Below are positions 23,551 to 32,977 of a DNA stretch of 34,740 bases, one piece after another. The stretch covers positions 1-34,740 of the forward strand of contig CADEGH010000049.1 in NCBI GenBank assembly GCA_902826835.1, read 5' to 3'. Numbering within the stretch: the first letter of the stretch is position 1; each line of letters begins with the position of its first letter. Position numbers and translations under genes: made by a program. Below the pieces are notes generated by a model. The model was not told the origin of the DNA. It searched no databases and was given only the letters and a program-made list of their open reading frames with translations. This DNA comes from an uncultured bacterium (GTDB taxonomy: Bacteria > Planctomycetota > GCA-002687715).

Positions 23551-24156
23551 TCAAACCACCAGTTCGTGGCCCACCATCGAGTCGCGGAGGCGGGCCCGCA
23601 GGCGTTGCCATCGCTTAGCCACCGCATCTGGGGAAGCTCCGAGCAACGCGGAGGCTTCGCTCGCCGACAGTCCCTCTAATCCACAGTGGGCGATGAGCAG
23701 TTGGTCGTCTCGATCCAAGTCGGTCACGAGGCCCAAGAACTTCCGCAGGTGCTCGGTCTGACTGGCAGCCTCGGACACCGCAGTGGCTTCGGCAGGCACC
23801 TGGCTGAGCGTTGGGTCGGTGGGTCCGGTCGCGACCGAAGGGTTGTTTCCCACCTTGCGCCAGGACTTGAGCAACACGTGGTTGGCGATTCCAAAGATCC
23901 AGGTTCGGAAGGACGCGCGCGTGGGGTCATACCGCCCAAGGGATTCCAAGGCTCGCCACCAAACCTCCTGCACGATGTCCTCCGGCTCGAGAACGCGCGT
24001 GAGTGGCGGCCGTGCCTTGAGCGAGGCCCAGGCATACACCGCCGGCGCGATCCGCCGGTACAACTCGTCGAAGCGGGCGCGGTCGGCCTTGGCCTCCCGA
24101 ACCAGCCAAGTGGTGGGATCGTCGAGGGGTAGCGGATTCGGATCGGGCGGGACCAT
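23551..24156 (-). CDS. ECF sigma factor paired with a Ser/Thr kinase
   Basis: The 201-residue product has sigma region 2 (VLEPEDIVQEVWWRALES, then SFRTWIFGIANHVLLKSWRK) and region 4 (GLSASEASALLGASPDAVAK followed by a basic helix). It lacks any extra domain and has no anti-sigma gene beside it. It is divergent from a Ser/Thr kinase-TPR gene with only 53 bp between starts. Linked ECF sigma factors and Hanks-type kinases are a recognised arrangement in Planctomycetota, where the kinase is thought to control the sigma factor. The ATG at 24156 has no Shine-Dalgarno. Confidence 0.9.
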   Translation of the reverse strand: MVPPDPNPLPLDDPTTWLVREAKADRARFDELYRRIAPAVYAWASLKARPPLTRVLEPEDIVQEVWWRALESLGRYDPTRASFRTWIFGIANHVLLKSWRKVGNNPSVATGPTDPTLSQVPAEATAVSEAASQTEHLRKFLGLVTDLDRDDQLLIAHCGLEGLSASEASALLGASPDAVAKRWQRLRARLRDSMVGHELVV

Positions 24157-24209
24157 CCAGGAGCAGGCTATCAGGCCCGAGTCGGCGACAGGCCCCCGCC
24201 ACGGCTACG

Positions 24210-27200
24210 ATGAGCCCAATGCCCCCCGAGGCCCCCGACTCATCCCGCATTCTCCTCGCGCTGCACGAGCGGTTCTGGGCGGATCGCGAGGCCGGTAAGT
24301 CCCCCTCCCTGGCCGAGTACCTCGCCCTCTGGCCCAACCTCGAATCCGTGATTGCCGGCGAGTTCCTGAAACTCACCGGCGCCCTTCCACACACCGAGGC
24401 AGAGGCGGTGCCTGGTTCCGCGGTGCCCGCAATCGGTGGCCGTATTGGCCACTTTCGGCTCCTCTCCGAATTAGGGCGCGGCGGCCAGGGAATCGTCTAC
24501 GAGGCCCAAGACGAACGGCTTCAGCGGACGGTGGCCCTCAAGGTTCTGCATACTGGAGCCGATCCCACCGGCACGGCATTCCTCCGATTTCAACGCGAGG
24601 CCGCCATCACCTCGCGGCTCGAACATCCGGCAATCTGTCCGATACTCGAAGCGGGCCGGGAGGGCTCGACTCCGTGGATCGCCATGAAGTTCATCCCGGG
24701 CGAGTCACTCGCCCGGCGCCTCACGGCACGCCGAGAGCCGAAGCGGCCGCCACCGTTCCAAAACCGAAAGGAAGCGGAACGCATCGTGCGGTGGATCGCG
24801 GCCGTCGCCCGCGCTCTCGGCAGCGCCCACGAACTCGGCGTGGTCCATCGCGACCTCAAACCCGGCAATCTCATGGTCATGCGTCCCACCGGCTCGCCCG
24901 AAGGAGCGGGTGATCACGGCGAACTCCTTCGCTCCGGCGAAACCCCGGTCATGCTCGATTTCGGACTAGCGAGAGACGAATCCCAGACGTCGGCCGACCT
25001 GACGGCTAGCCTCGGTCTCTTCGGGACGCCCGCGTATCTCGCCCCGGAATTGATCACGTCACGGGGGGCGAAACCCGACAGCCGCAGCGATTTGTGGGCT
25101 TTGGGCGTCACCCTCTACGAGTGTTTGTCCTTGCGCCGGCCGTTCGAGGGCGCGACCCAGGACGCGTTGCTCCGCGCGATCGTCGAGACCCCGATTCCCG
25201 CGTTGAACCTGAAGTCGAGCGGCCTTTCGTCCGACTTGGAGGTGGTGCTGATCACTGCGCTCGAGAAGGACCCGGCCCGTCGTTACCAGTCCGCCTCGGC
25301 CCTGGCCGATGATCTCGAGGCGGCGCTCGAACACCGTCCGATCGCCGCGCGCCGACCCCACGCCCTGGGTCGATTCACCCGCTGGGCCAAGCGCAAGCCG
25401 GCTCACGCCGCTCTCGTCATCCTGCTTGCGGGCGGCGTTCCCACCGTTTCCGGACTGGCTGCCTACATCATCGCCACTCGTAAGGACGTGCGACTCGCGC
25501 AGGAAACCGAATCGCGCCAGCGCCTCCAATTGGCGCTCGAACGGGGCTTCCTCGCGATCGAGGATCCGGATTCGCGGGCGGCCCTCGCCCATTTCGACGA
25601 AGTGCTGCAAGCGCAACCCGGGCATGAAGAAGCCAGGCTCGGCCGCCTTTTGGCCTTGAAGTTCGCGGGCCAATCCCGGCTCGCCGTGGAGGAGTTCGAG
25701 AGTTACGGCGATCCCGCGAACTTACCAGCATCGATCCGGCGTGTCGGAGCCAATTTGCTGCACGATGCGGGCAAGCCCACGAGCCATCTTCTGGACACCT
25801 TGAGATCGAGCCCGCCCGTCGGCCCGCTCGAGAAATTCGCCGTCGCGATGGATCGCATGTCTGATCGCAATCGTCTAGGAGCTTCCGCGACGCGGGAAGC
25901 CATCGAACTCTTGACCGACGCGGCCTTGTCTCTGCCCACCGCGCGTCCGACCTTTCACTATCAAGCCGCCATTGCGGCGAGCCATGAGTATGACCGCGTG
26001 ACGGCCATGAGATTCGCTTCCGCTATCGAAGCGCTCTGGCCCGCCAGCGCGGAATCCCGAATGGTGCTGGGCTTCGTCAGTCAGACTTTCCGCCAGGACG
26101 ATCAGGCCGTCGTGCACTACCAGGAGACTCTGCGCCAGAATCCGCGCCAATACCGTGCGCACATCGGGCTGGCCGATATTCACCTCCGCAGAGGCGACGT
26201 CGAACGGGCTCTGGCCGAATATCGAGCCGCCCACAGCGTGGTGCCGGAGGACCCGGCGTGTGTCAGCGGGATCACCGAATGTTGCCGCCAGCTCGGACGC
26301 CTGGAGGAAGTCCGTCCGCTCCTCGCCGCCGCCCTGGCGAAACACCCGAACCATGCGAGCCTGAGCTTCTCGGAGGCTCTCATCGCGAACACCGAAGGGC
26401 GACGTGCCGACGCGATTGCGCTCTATCAAAAAGCCATCCGCGAGCGCGGCCACTTCCCGGCCGCGCAGATCAACCTCGGCAACCTCTTCGTCGAGACGGG
26501 CCGTCCAGAAGAAGCGAAAGCGGCTTACGAGCAGGCGATCCGGGACTATCCTCCCGGCGACGCCGACGCCCTACCCGCTCATTTGGCGTACGGCATGCTG
26601 CTCGGCCAATCCGGCGAGCACTCCCTCGCAAAACACCACTTCGCCACGGCAGACCGCTTGGTGCCGGACCAGGCGCCCACGCTCTACAACTTGGGTCTTT
26701 CGCATTTCGAACTCGGAGAACTCCCGCCAGCTATCTCGCTCTTCGACCGCGTCACCCGGCTCGACCCCTCGGATCAACTCGGGTGGTTGGCGTTGGCCCA
26801 GGCCCAATCCCGGTCAGGTGATACCGAGGCCGCTCTGGCCACCGCGCAGACCGCCATGCGGGGGAAACACGCCACTTCCGGGCTCTGTTTCCTCGCGGGC
26901 GGTTGGCTCAAGGCCAAGCGTCAGTTCACCGAGGCCACTCGGGCCTACGAACAGGCAACTCGACTCAACCCCGAGCACGCCGAAGCTTGGTGCAATCTGG
27001 GCCAGCTATACAAACGAACCGGGCGATTCGAAGAAGCGCTCGCCACCCTTCGGCGCGGACACGAACTCGGAATCCAGCGTCCCGAGTGGCCGTACGCCTC
27101 CGACGTCTGGATTGCCGCCGTTGAAGCCCTCATGGCCGCCGACGCGAAATACTCGAGTGCCTTGACCGGTTCGGCCGCTGATCTGCCCCACCTGGTTTGG

Positions 27201-27617
27201 GATCGCCTCGCGGAAGTCGCGGAGTACCGTGCGAACTGGGCGGATGCTTGTCGCTTTCTCGAATCAGCATGGGGCACGCAGGCGGGAATTTTCTCGGACG
27301 CCGGAGAGAGCCTGCGGGCGCGGGCTGCCGAAGCCGCGCTCCAAGCCTCCGCACTCGCCTCCGAGGGGCAGGCCCCGGAATGGAGGCAGCGGGCCCACCG
27401 CTACCTGCACGAAGAATTGGATCGCCTCCTCGATCTGGAGAAGGCCGGCCGCATCCGGGTCGCCACGATCTCGAAGGCCCTCGATCGTTGGATCGACCAG
27501 GGCGCCCTCGAGTCGTTCCAAGAGCCCGAGAGGCTCCAGAAACTGCCTCCGGCTGAACAGGCGGACTGGACGACACTGTGGGCGCGCATCGCCGAAGTGC
27601 GCGCGCGCGCCGAGTGA
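24210..27617 (+). CDS. Ser/Thr protein kinase with C-terminal TPR repeats
   Basis: A 1135-residue Hanks-type kinase. After about 75 residues the kinase domain shows the glycine loop GRGGQGIVYEA, Lys111 (VALKVL), HRDLKPGN with Asp215, DFGLAR with Asp250, and an APE equivalent in GTPAYLAPE, so it should be active. One membrane helix lies at about 399-421 (ALVILLAGGVPTVSGLAAYI). About 600 residues of TPR helical repeats follow, with typical A-x-Y-x-x-A-I spacing (AKAAYEQAI, ATRAYEQATRL), then a helical tail. ATG 24210 and ATG 24219 are both possible; a TACGAT at 24206-24211 could make 24219 leaderless. It faces the ECF sigma gene and probably controls it. It is also a candidate source of phosphothreonine for the FHA proteins. 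Confidence 0.93.
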   Translation: MSPMPPEAPDSSRILLALHERFWADREAGKSPSLAEYLALWPNLESVIAGEFLKLTGALPHTEAEAVPGSAVPAIGGRIGHFRLLSELGRGGQGIVYEAQDERLQRTVALKVLHTGADPTGTAFLRFQREAAITSRLEHPAICPILEAGREGSTPWIAMKFIPGESLARRLTARREPKRPPPFQNRKEAERIVRWIAAVARALGSAHELGVVHRDLKPGNLMVMRPTGSPEGAGDHGELLRSGETPVMLDFGLARDESQTSADLTASLGLFGTPAYLAPELITSRGAKPDSRSDLWALGVTLYECLSLRRPFEGATQDALLRAIVETPIPALNLKSSGLSSDLEVVLITALEKDPARRYQSASALADDLEAALEHRPIAARRPHALGRFTRWAKRKPAHAALVILLAGGVPTVSGLAAYIIATRKDVRLAQETESRQRLQLALERGFLAIEDPDSRAALAHFDEVLQAQPGHEEARLGRLLALKFAGQSRLAVEEFESYGDPANLPASIRRVGANLLHDAGKPTSHLLDTLRSSPPVGPLEKFAVAMDRMSDRNRLGASATREAIELLTDAALSLPTARPTFHYQAAIAASHEYDRVTAMRFASAIEALWPASAESRMVLGFVSQTFRQDDQAVVHYQETLRQNPRQYRAHIGLADIHLRRGDVERALAEYRAAHSVVPEDPACVSGITECCRQLGRLEEVRPLLAAALAKHPNHASLSFSEALIANTEGRRADAIALYQKAIRERGHFPAAQINLGNLFVETGRPEEAKAAYEQAIRDYPPGDADALPAHLAYGMLLGQSGEHSLAKHHFATADRLVPDQAPTLYNLGLSHFELGELPPAISLFDRVTRLDPSDQLGWLALAQAQSRSGDTEAALATAQTAMRGKHATSGLCFLAGGWLKAKRQFTEATRAYEQATRLNPEHAEAWCNLGQLYKRTGRFEEALATLRRGHELGIQRPEWPYASDVWIAAVEALMAADAKYSSALTGSAADLPHLVWDRLAEVAEYRANWADACRFLESAWGTQAGIFSDAGESLRARAAEAALQASALASEGQAPEWRQRAHRYLHEELDRLLDLEKAGRIRVATISKALDRWIDQGALESFQEPERLQKLPPAEQADWTTLWARIAEVRARAE

Positions 27618-27654
27618 GTGCGCCCGGCCGATTCGACCGGGCGCCGCGTCAGGA

Positions 27655-30600
27655 TCAAGTATCGAATTCCAGAATCGGCGAGAGCAGGATTATCGGCGAG
27701 AGCGGGTTCCCGTCGTTGGCCTGGGTGAGGAAAAGGTCGTCGGTATCGACCCCGGGCGGGAGCGAAGCGGTGGGGAAGTCGAGCCGCGCGCAACCAAATT
27801 GGTCGAGCACTCCGGTGAACGGCGGCGTCATGCTGATGGTCAGCCAGTGGTTGACGGCTTCCGAATTGAGCCCGAGGATCGGCCCCGCGCCCAGGATATG
27901 CCCGTAGCTGAAGGTGAATGACCACTTCTCGCCGGCGTGTTCGGGTCCGGCATTGATGATGGCGGTGATGCCGGTTCCGTAGGGAGTGGCATTCAGGCGA
28001 ACATCGAGTCCGGTGGTTCCGGTCGGAGTGTGCGTCAACGGGTTAGCGAGTCCGAAGGTACTGAACGAGGAGCCGACGAAGTCTCCGCCCGTATTGGTGT
28101 CGGTAGAGGACTGATTGCGAGCCACGGCCGCCGCCAAAATATTGGACCGACTGGCCACTCCCGTGAATTCCGACCAGTGCGCGGGAGCCCTCGGGTGATT
28201 ATGCACGATGGGGTGACTGGCCCCTTCCGACCGGACCAAATCGACACAGCGGCCATAGCTGTCGTAGAGGGCGCAGGAGAATTCCTCCGCGATGAAGGGA
28301 ATGTTTCCGCCTTGGTAAAGGTAGGGAACATTGCCGGGCATGCCGGGCGGCGGCGTGCTCGTGTCGCCGACGACCACGAACCCACCGGTTGCCAAGTTCC
28401 GCACCGTAGTGAAGGGAGCGACCTTCGAGTGCGCACTTCCATTCAGCGCACTCATGAGGAAGTACCAATTCTCGAGGTTCAACGCCGGCGCCGCAAAGAC
28501 AAACGATGTCGGTCGAAGGAGCTCGATGAAGTCCGGACTGTCGTCGATTTCGTTGATGCGGACCCGCGTGATGCCGATCGGGTCATACCCGCGGGTGCCT
28601 CCCGCGGAGTTCTCGAGACCCATGGAGCGCGGGCGCCCGGTTGTCCAGTCGCCACCGCTGTTGCTGTCGAGGCCCCAAATCCGCTCGGCATTCACTTCCC
28701 CGGCTTGGGTCAGTTCGTGCCGCACGTATCCGCGGAACTTCCCGCCGAGGCTGCCTTCGGCGTAGGTTCCGGCGCTGCTTTCGAGATGGACCTCGTCGAG
28801 AATTTGACCACCGGCTCCGATCAAAGCGACCGCGATGTCACTCACGGTGGTGGGAATGCTGGGCAACGCCGCCTGCGCGAGCACGTTCCCCGGCATTTCG
28901 GCCGGCGGATTCGTCGGCTCGTGGACGACGAGGATATGGCCCGGCGGCAGGGAGCCCGACAGGGCGGAGGAGTTGTAGACGGTACTGTCTTTCCAGCGGA
29001 TCGTCAGCGTCGAGAGGCTCGCGTTGGTAGTTCCGAAGTTGGTGATTTCCACACAGTCGGGGTTGCCGGTCGAGACCTCCGTGATCATGAGCTTGGCGTA
29101 CTCGGGAGCCACTGGCGGCTTCACGACCCGGTATCCACCCGCATCGATGCAGCCGACATCGGAACCGGGGACGCCGACGACGTAGTCGAAGCGCGTATCG
29201 TCGTTGGTGTCTCCGACGAGAGCCACGCTCCAGCCCAGTTGTTCGTCGGCCGATTGAGCGACGTGGCGGTAAAGCACCCCGTCCGTCAGCCCGGAGCGAA
29301 TTTCGAAGTAACCCGGTCCGACGTTCGTGTTGAGAAGCGTCGACTGGGGAGCTCCGACCAAAATGTCGGCGTATCCGTCGTCATTGGCGTCCCCCGCTTC
29401 GCGGACACACAGGCCGAAACGATCGCCGAGGCCGGCGCCGGTGTAGGTGGCCAGTTCTTGATAACTGGTGCCGAAGATGATGGCCGGTCCGAAGACCCGC
29501 GCATATCCGTTGCCATTCCCGGTGCCGGAAAAGAGATTGGGGATTTCCGGAGCCCCCACGACGATGTTGCCGAGGCCAGACTGGGATTGGGTACCCAGAG
29601 TCATCGCGACCGAAAACCCGAAACGATCGTATTGCCCGTCCCCGGTCTTGGTGACCAGCAAGGCTCCCGAGGCCCCGTTGTAAACGTGGACGCGACCGAC
29701 ATCGGAGGTGGTCCCGTTGTTCCAGTCGGGAGCCCCGACCACATAGTCGGGTCGGCCATCGTAGTTGAGGTCGTAGCCACCGCCGACCGACCAGCCGAAG
29801 GAATCGCTGGCGACGCCGCTCGTGTGGGTGCGAATCAGACCGCCGGCGGCGGACCACACCTCGACGCGACCTAGCCCGGCATTGCCAAGGGCACCGACGA
29901 GCCAATCCTGGTCTCCGTCTCCGTCGATGTCTCCAACACCTGCCACCGACTGCCCAAAGTCGTCGCTGAACGCCCCGCTGCCCACGGTGGCGAGGATTGC
30001 GCCATTCAGCCCTGATCTCAGGTCAAACTGGCCCCCGGTGTTGTTGGCTCCCGGGGCACCGATGAGCAACTCCCGTCGCCCGTCTCCATTCACGTCCCCG
30101 ATCGTCGAGAGTGCGAAGCCGTAGAGATCCCCGCTCGAAGGTCCGTCGACAGTCCAAATCGTCGCTCCGGTCTTGCCCGAGTACACTCGCACTCGACCCC
30201 GGTTCGACGACACTCCGGGCATGCCCACCGCGTAGTCGCCGGCACCGTCGGCGTTCACGTCACCGAGTCCGACGACGGCGCCGCCCACCCGATCCCCTTG
30301 GGTTACGCAGGGCGGTGGCAACACGATGAAATTCACGCTCGAAGGGCTAACGCCTCCGGCATTGCTGTGGTTGATCACGTCGACCTGGTAGGTGCCGGGA
30401 GTCTGCAGCAGGCTGCTCGGGATGATGGCCCGTAGCGTGGTCTGGTTGATGAACGTCGTCTCGAGAATGGTGCCGTTGAAGCGCACCCGGGTTCCAAGAA
30501 TGCCGAGGCCGTCTTCGGAGCCTTCGTGGAACCAACTTCCGCCTCCCACCTCGACTTCGAGGTTCGAGAAAGAGCCGGCTTCGACCGCGCTGGGGGTGCA

Positions 30601-31419
30601 GTAGCCGATTTGCGGGCTGCTCGGCTGGCCGTACCAGTTCTGGATCATGTCGGCGTCGCCATTGGTCAAGTGGAATCGGTTGCCCATCAGCGACTGCGAA
30701 GCCTGATACGGGGGCAGCGCGACGATTGTCGTCTGGCCGTTGCCGAACGCCGTGCTCGAGTAGTGCATGATCGACTCGAAGTTGTAGGGGCCGAAGGCGG
30801 TGATCCCCCCGTCGATGTCGAAATTCGAATCGCAAGAACCGCCGTTACAGGCCGTCTGGGAAATGTTGTTGTAGTTGATGCCGACGTAGAAGCCGCGATC
30901 CGGGCGCGACTGCTCGTGTTTGTAGCCGAGCGCATGGAAGAGCTCGTGGACCAACACGTACTTGACGTCCCAGTGGTTGGCGCCGACGAAGAGGTCCTGC
31001 TCGCCGCCCTGAATCCCCACCGCCGAGGAACTCACGTTAGGGAATCCGGAGTTGATTTGAACCAAGATGAAGTCGCCGCTGTAGCTCGGGCTGACCTCGA
31101 AGAAGTCAATGTTGGCGATCGATTCGATCTCCCACATGGCCTTGCGGAAGAGGTCACGGCGCGAACTCGAGATCGCGCTTTCGAACGCGATGCGGACGTT
31201 GCCGCTGGGCCACGGGGACCCGATGTAGGCCCCCTCTCCGTGCAGAGCGTCGACCGGGATCCACATGTCGTCCATCAAGACGTACCCGGGCTTTCCCTGC
31301 GGCGGCGCGGAGGGCGGCGCCGGCGGAGGCACCTCTTGGGCCAAGAGCACGGCGGAAAGAAGCGGAAGGAAGAGGGCAAGGAGCCGACCCGGGGTCCGGC
31401 GTTGGTTGGACTGTCGCAT
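27655..31419 (-). CDS. Secreted astacin metalloprotease with FG-GAP and lamin-tail domains
   Basis: The 1254-residue protein starts at ATG 31419 (the frame runs back to 31602, but the signal peptide RTPGRLLALFLPLLSAVLLA begins here). The zinc protease domain has HELFHALGYKHEQ (His158, 162, 168) and the Met-turn SIMHYSS (Met218), as in astacins (M12A). Next come an IPT/TIG-like domain, seven FG-GAP repeats (such as DLYGFALSTIGDVNGDG), and two lamin-tail-like domains (around KLMITEVSTGNPDCVEITNF and VRINEIDDSPDFIELL). A C-terminal module of about 120 residues (GILGLNS.. region and FTGVLDQFGCA) resembles the subtilase end. Likely an extracellular, calcium-binding protease acting on or adhering to large substrates. 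The domain set is unusual. Confidence 0.88.
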   Translation of the reverse strand: MRQSNQRRTPGRLLALFLPLLSAVLLAQEVPPPAPPSAPPQGKPGYVLMDDMWIPVDALHGEGAYIGSPWPSGNVRIAFESAISSSRRDLFRKAMWEIESIANIDFFEVSPSYSGDFILVQINSGFPNVSSSAVGIQGGEQDLFVGANHWDVKYVLVHELFHALGYKHEQSRPDRGFYVGINYNNISQTACNGGSCDSNFDIDGGITAFGPYNFESIMHYSSTAFGNGQTTIVALPPYQASQSLMGNRFHLTNGDADMIQNWYGQPSSPQIGYCTPSAVEAGSFSNLEVEVGGGSWFHEGSEDGLGILGTRVRFNGTILETTFINQTTLRAIIPSSLLQTPGTYQVDVINHSNAGGVSPSSVNFIVLPPPCVTQGDRVGGAVVGLGDVNADGAGDYAVGMPGVSSNRGRVRVYSGKTGATIWTVDGPSSGDLYGFALSTIGDVNGDGRRELLIGAPGANNTGGQFDLRSGLNGAILATVGSGAFSDDFGQSVAGVGDIDGDGDQDWLVGALGNAGLGRVEVWSAAGGLIRTHTSGVASDSFGWSVGGGYDLNYDGRPDYVVGAPDWNNGTTSDVGRVHVYNGASGALLVTKTGDGQYDRFGFSVAMTLGTQSQSGLGNIVVGAPEIPNLFSGTGNGNGYARVFGPAIIFGTSYQELATYTGAGLGDRFGLCVREAGDANDDGYADILVGAPQSTLLNTNVGPGYFEIRSGLTDGVLYRHVAQSADEQLGWSVALVGDTNDDTRFDYVVGVPGSDVGCIDAGGYRVVKPPVAPEYAKLMITEVSTGNPDCVEITNFGTTNASLSTLTIRWKDSTVYNSSALSGSLPPGHILVVHEPTNPPAEMPGNVLAQAALPSIPTTVSDIAVALIGAGGQILDEVHLESSAGTYAEGSLGGKFRGYVRHELTQAGEVNAERIWGLDSNSGGDWTTGRPRSMGLENSAGGTRGYDPIGITRVRINEIDDSPDFIELLRPTSFVFAAPALNLENWYFLMSALNGSAHSKVAPFTTVRNLATGGFVVVGDTSTPPPGMPGNVPYLYQGGNIPFIAEEFSCALYDSYGRCVDLVRSEGASHPIVHNHPRAPAHWSEFTGVASRSNILAAAVARNQSSTDTNTGGDFVGSSFSTFGLANPLTHTPTGTTGLDVRLNATPYGTGITAIINAGPEHAGEKWSFTFSYGHILGAGPILGLNSEAVNHWLTISMTPPFTGVLDQFGCARLDFPTASLPPGVDTDDLFLTQANDGNPLSPIILLSPILEFDT

Positions 31420-31596
31420 CGAAAGAAACTCCGAGGCGCATAGCCAAGTGGGGCCGGCGCCACGACGTTGTTCCCCCGCCGCGCCGACTTTGGACATTTC
31501 GAAATTCCACAAATTCCGCTGTCTTCTCGCGTGCTGCCCCGCACCCTCCCGTCGTCCGCTCCCCCCTCCGTTCGGCTTGCCCCTATATGGACCGAG
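31420..31596. other. Upstream region of the astacin gene
   Basis: No gene here. GGAG lies about 10 bases before ATG 31419. The frame stays open upstream, but the translation is low-complexity and precedes the signal peptide, so I treat it as untranslated. Confidence 0.5.
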
Positions 31597-31920
31597 GATC
31601 ACCAGAGCCGGTCGCCACCGATACAGGGGCGCGAGTGGTGCTTGGAACGGAGGGACCCAAGCGAGCGGCTGCGTCGTTCATCTCCCTGAGGCGATGAGGA
31701 GGTAGCCAAGCGGGGATCACCAGGCCACCGGTGGCGCTCCGTGATGGTGACCTGGGCTACTGGCTCTTGTCGCTGGCGGATCTGGTGATCCGCGTTCCCA
31801 TGGGGGGTGGCACGCATGGCGCGAGGGGGCGTTGCGCTTCGACATCGGAGGTGGCACGCACGTCGTGAGGGGAAGTCGGACGGTGAGAACGCGGGTCACC
31901 AGATCCGCTCGCCACCGATA
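31597..31920. repeat. Dispersed copy of the hairpin repeat family
   Basis: A hairpin GCGGATC-TGGT-GATCCGC at 31776-31793 and a second with one mismatch at 31891-31908 share flanks with the array at 1-935, including CTGGGCTAC before it and GTTCCCATG after it. A decayed arm (GGATCACCAGAGCCG) lies near 31600, and the CGCCACCGATA that follows recurs after the last hairpin. Unlike the array there is a single unit. Nothing else is seen up to the methyltransferase stop at 32042. Confidence 0.8.
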
Positions 31921-32041
31921 TCAATGCGTGCGCAGCCCCCAGCACCAGAGCTCTGACGCCGTCGCTTTTCTCCGAAACGCCCCCCGGCGGCCCCCGACTC
32001 CATACCCCTCTCCCACCGCACCCTTCCCTCCCCTTTCCTGA

Positions 32042-32755
32042 TCACCGCTTCCGAAACCGCAGCGCATAGTTCTCCTGGAGAAAGCGCGCCTCCCCGACTT
32101 TCTCGAATCCGATCGCCTCGACCTCTCCTCGAACGACCGCTTCGCCGGCCCGCACGTGCTCAAGGATCCACTTCCGACTCTTGCCCTCTTCTCGGATGAA
32201 GTCGATCAGCACGACTTCGCCCCCCGGACGAAGCGCCCGGTGCACGGAGCTCATCGTGCTCTTGGGATACTCGAAGTGGTGGTAGGCGTCACAGATCAGC
32301 ACCAAATCGACGCTCGCCTCGGGAAGGAGCACGTCGTCTTCGCGACAGAGCACGGTCTGGATGTTCGTGATCCCGTCCTCTCTTGCCTTCTGTTCGATAT
32401 GCGTGAGGAAGGAGGGCACGATGTCGACGGCGTAGACCTTGCCCGTGTTCCCGACCGCGCCGGCGAGTCCCCGCGTCAGGAACCCAGTCCCGGCCCCGAC
32501 ATCCGCCACCGCCTGGCCTGGTTTTGCGGCGATGAAATCGAGGATCATCCGGCGGCCGGACCAGATCTCCCGACTCTCGATTTCGAAGCGGCCGATCCAG
32601 TGGTCGGCGGCGGGATTTTCGAAGTAGGGTTGATTGATGCCCGGCCGCACGCTCGCTTCTTTGGCTGGCGCGGCAGCAGGCTCCGATGCGCAACCCGGAA
32701 ACAACGCCAACGCGAATACGACCAACCACGCAGGTCGAACGCGGAAGCTCTGCAT
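32042..32755 (-). CDS. Lipoprotein-like class I SAM-dependent methyltransferase
   Basis: A Rossmann-fold methyltransferase with the SAM motif VADVGAGTGFLTRGL, the acidic AVDIVPSF and the post-motif VLICDAYHHFEYP typical of the family. The substrate is not evident. The N-terminus is odd: MQSFRVRPAWLVVFALALFP then GC, a lipoprotein-type signal peptide (Cys22 from this start; the lipobox FPGC is not ideal). ATG 32785 would add ten residues. SAM is not expected outside the cytoplasm, so either the segment is a membrane anchor or the protein acts unusually. The gene stands alone on its strand, between the repeats and a secreted protein gene. Confidence 0.82.
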   Translation of the reverse strand: MQSFRVRPAWLVVFALALFPGCASEPAAAPAKEASVRPGINQPYFENPAADHWIGRFEIESREIWSGRRMILDFIAAKPGQAVADVGAGTGFLTRGLAGAVGNTGKVYAVDIVPSFLTHIEQKAREDGITNIQTVLCREDDVLLPEASVDLVLICDAYHHFEYPKSTMSSVHRALRPGGEVVLIDFIREEGKSRKWILEHVRAGEAVVRGEVEAIGFEKVGEARFLQENYALRFRKR

Positions 32756-32977
32756 GATCGCCAAGAGGGGATTTTTGTTCAGCATGGAGGGAAACTCGCT
32801 CAGGCATGTACTCTACAAGGCCCACAAATCCGAGAAGTCCGAATAAGTCGCACCAAACCCGCGTTTTTGCGCCTCTTTTTTTCGTGACAAATCGTTACGC
32901 TTCGTCTGTCGCTGCCCGCCGCCGGCACGCGCCCGCGGCGGGCTCGACTTCTCCCCCATCAAGGTTTGGTTCAGCCC

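Noticed and set aside
27937..29874. 645-codon plus-strand frame inside the astacin gene
   Set aside because: Antisense to FG-GAP and lamin-tail domains; composition is biased and no domain is seen.
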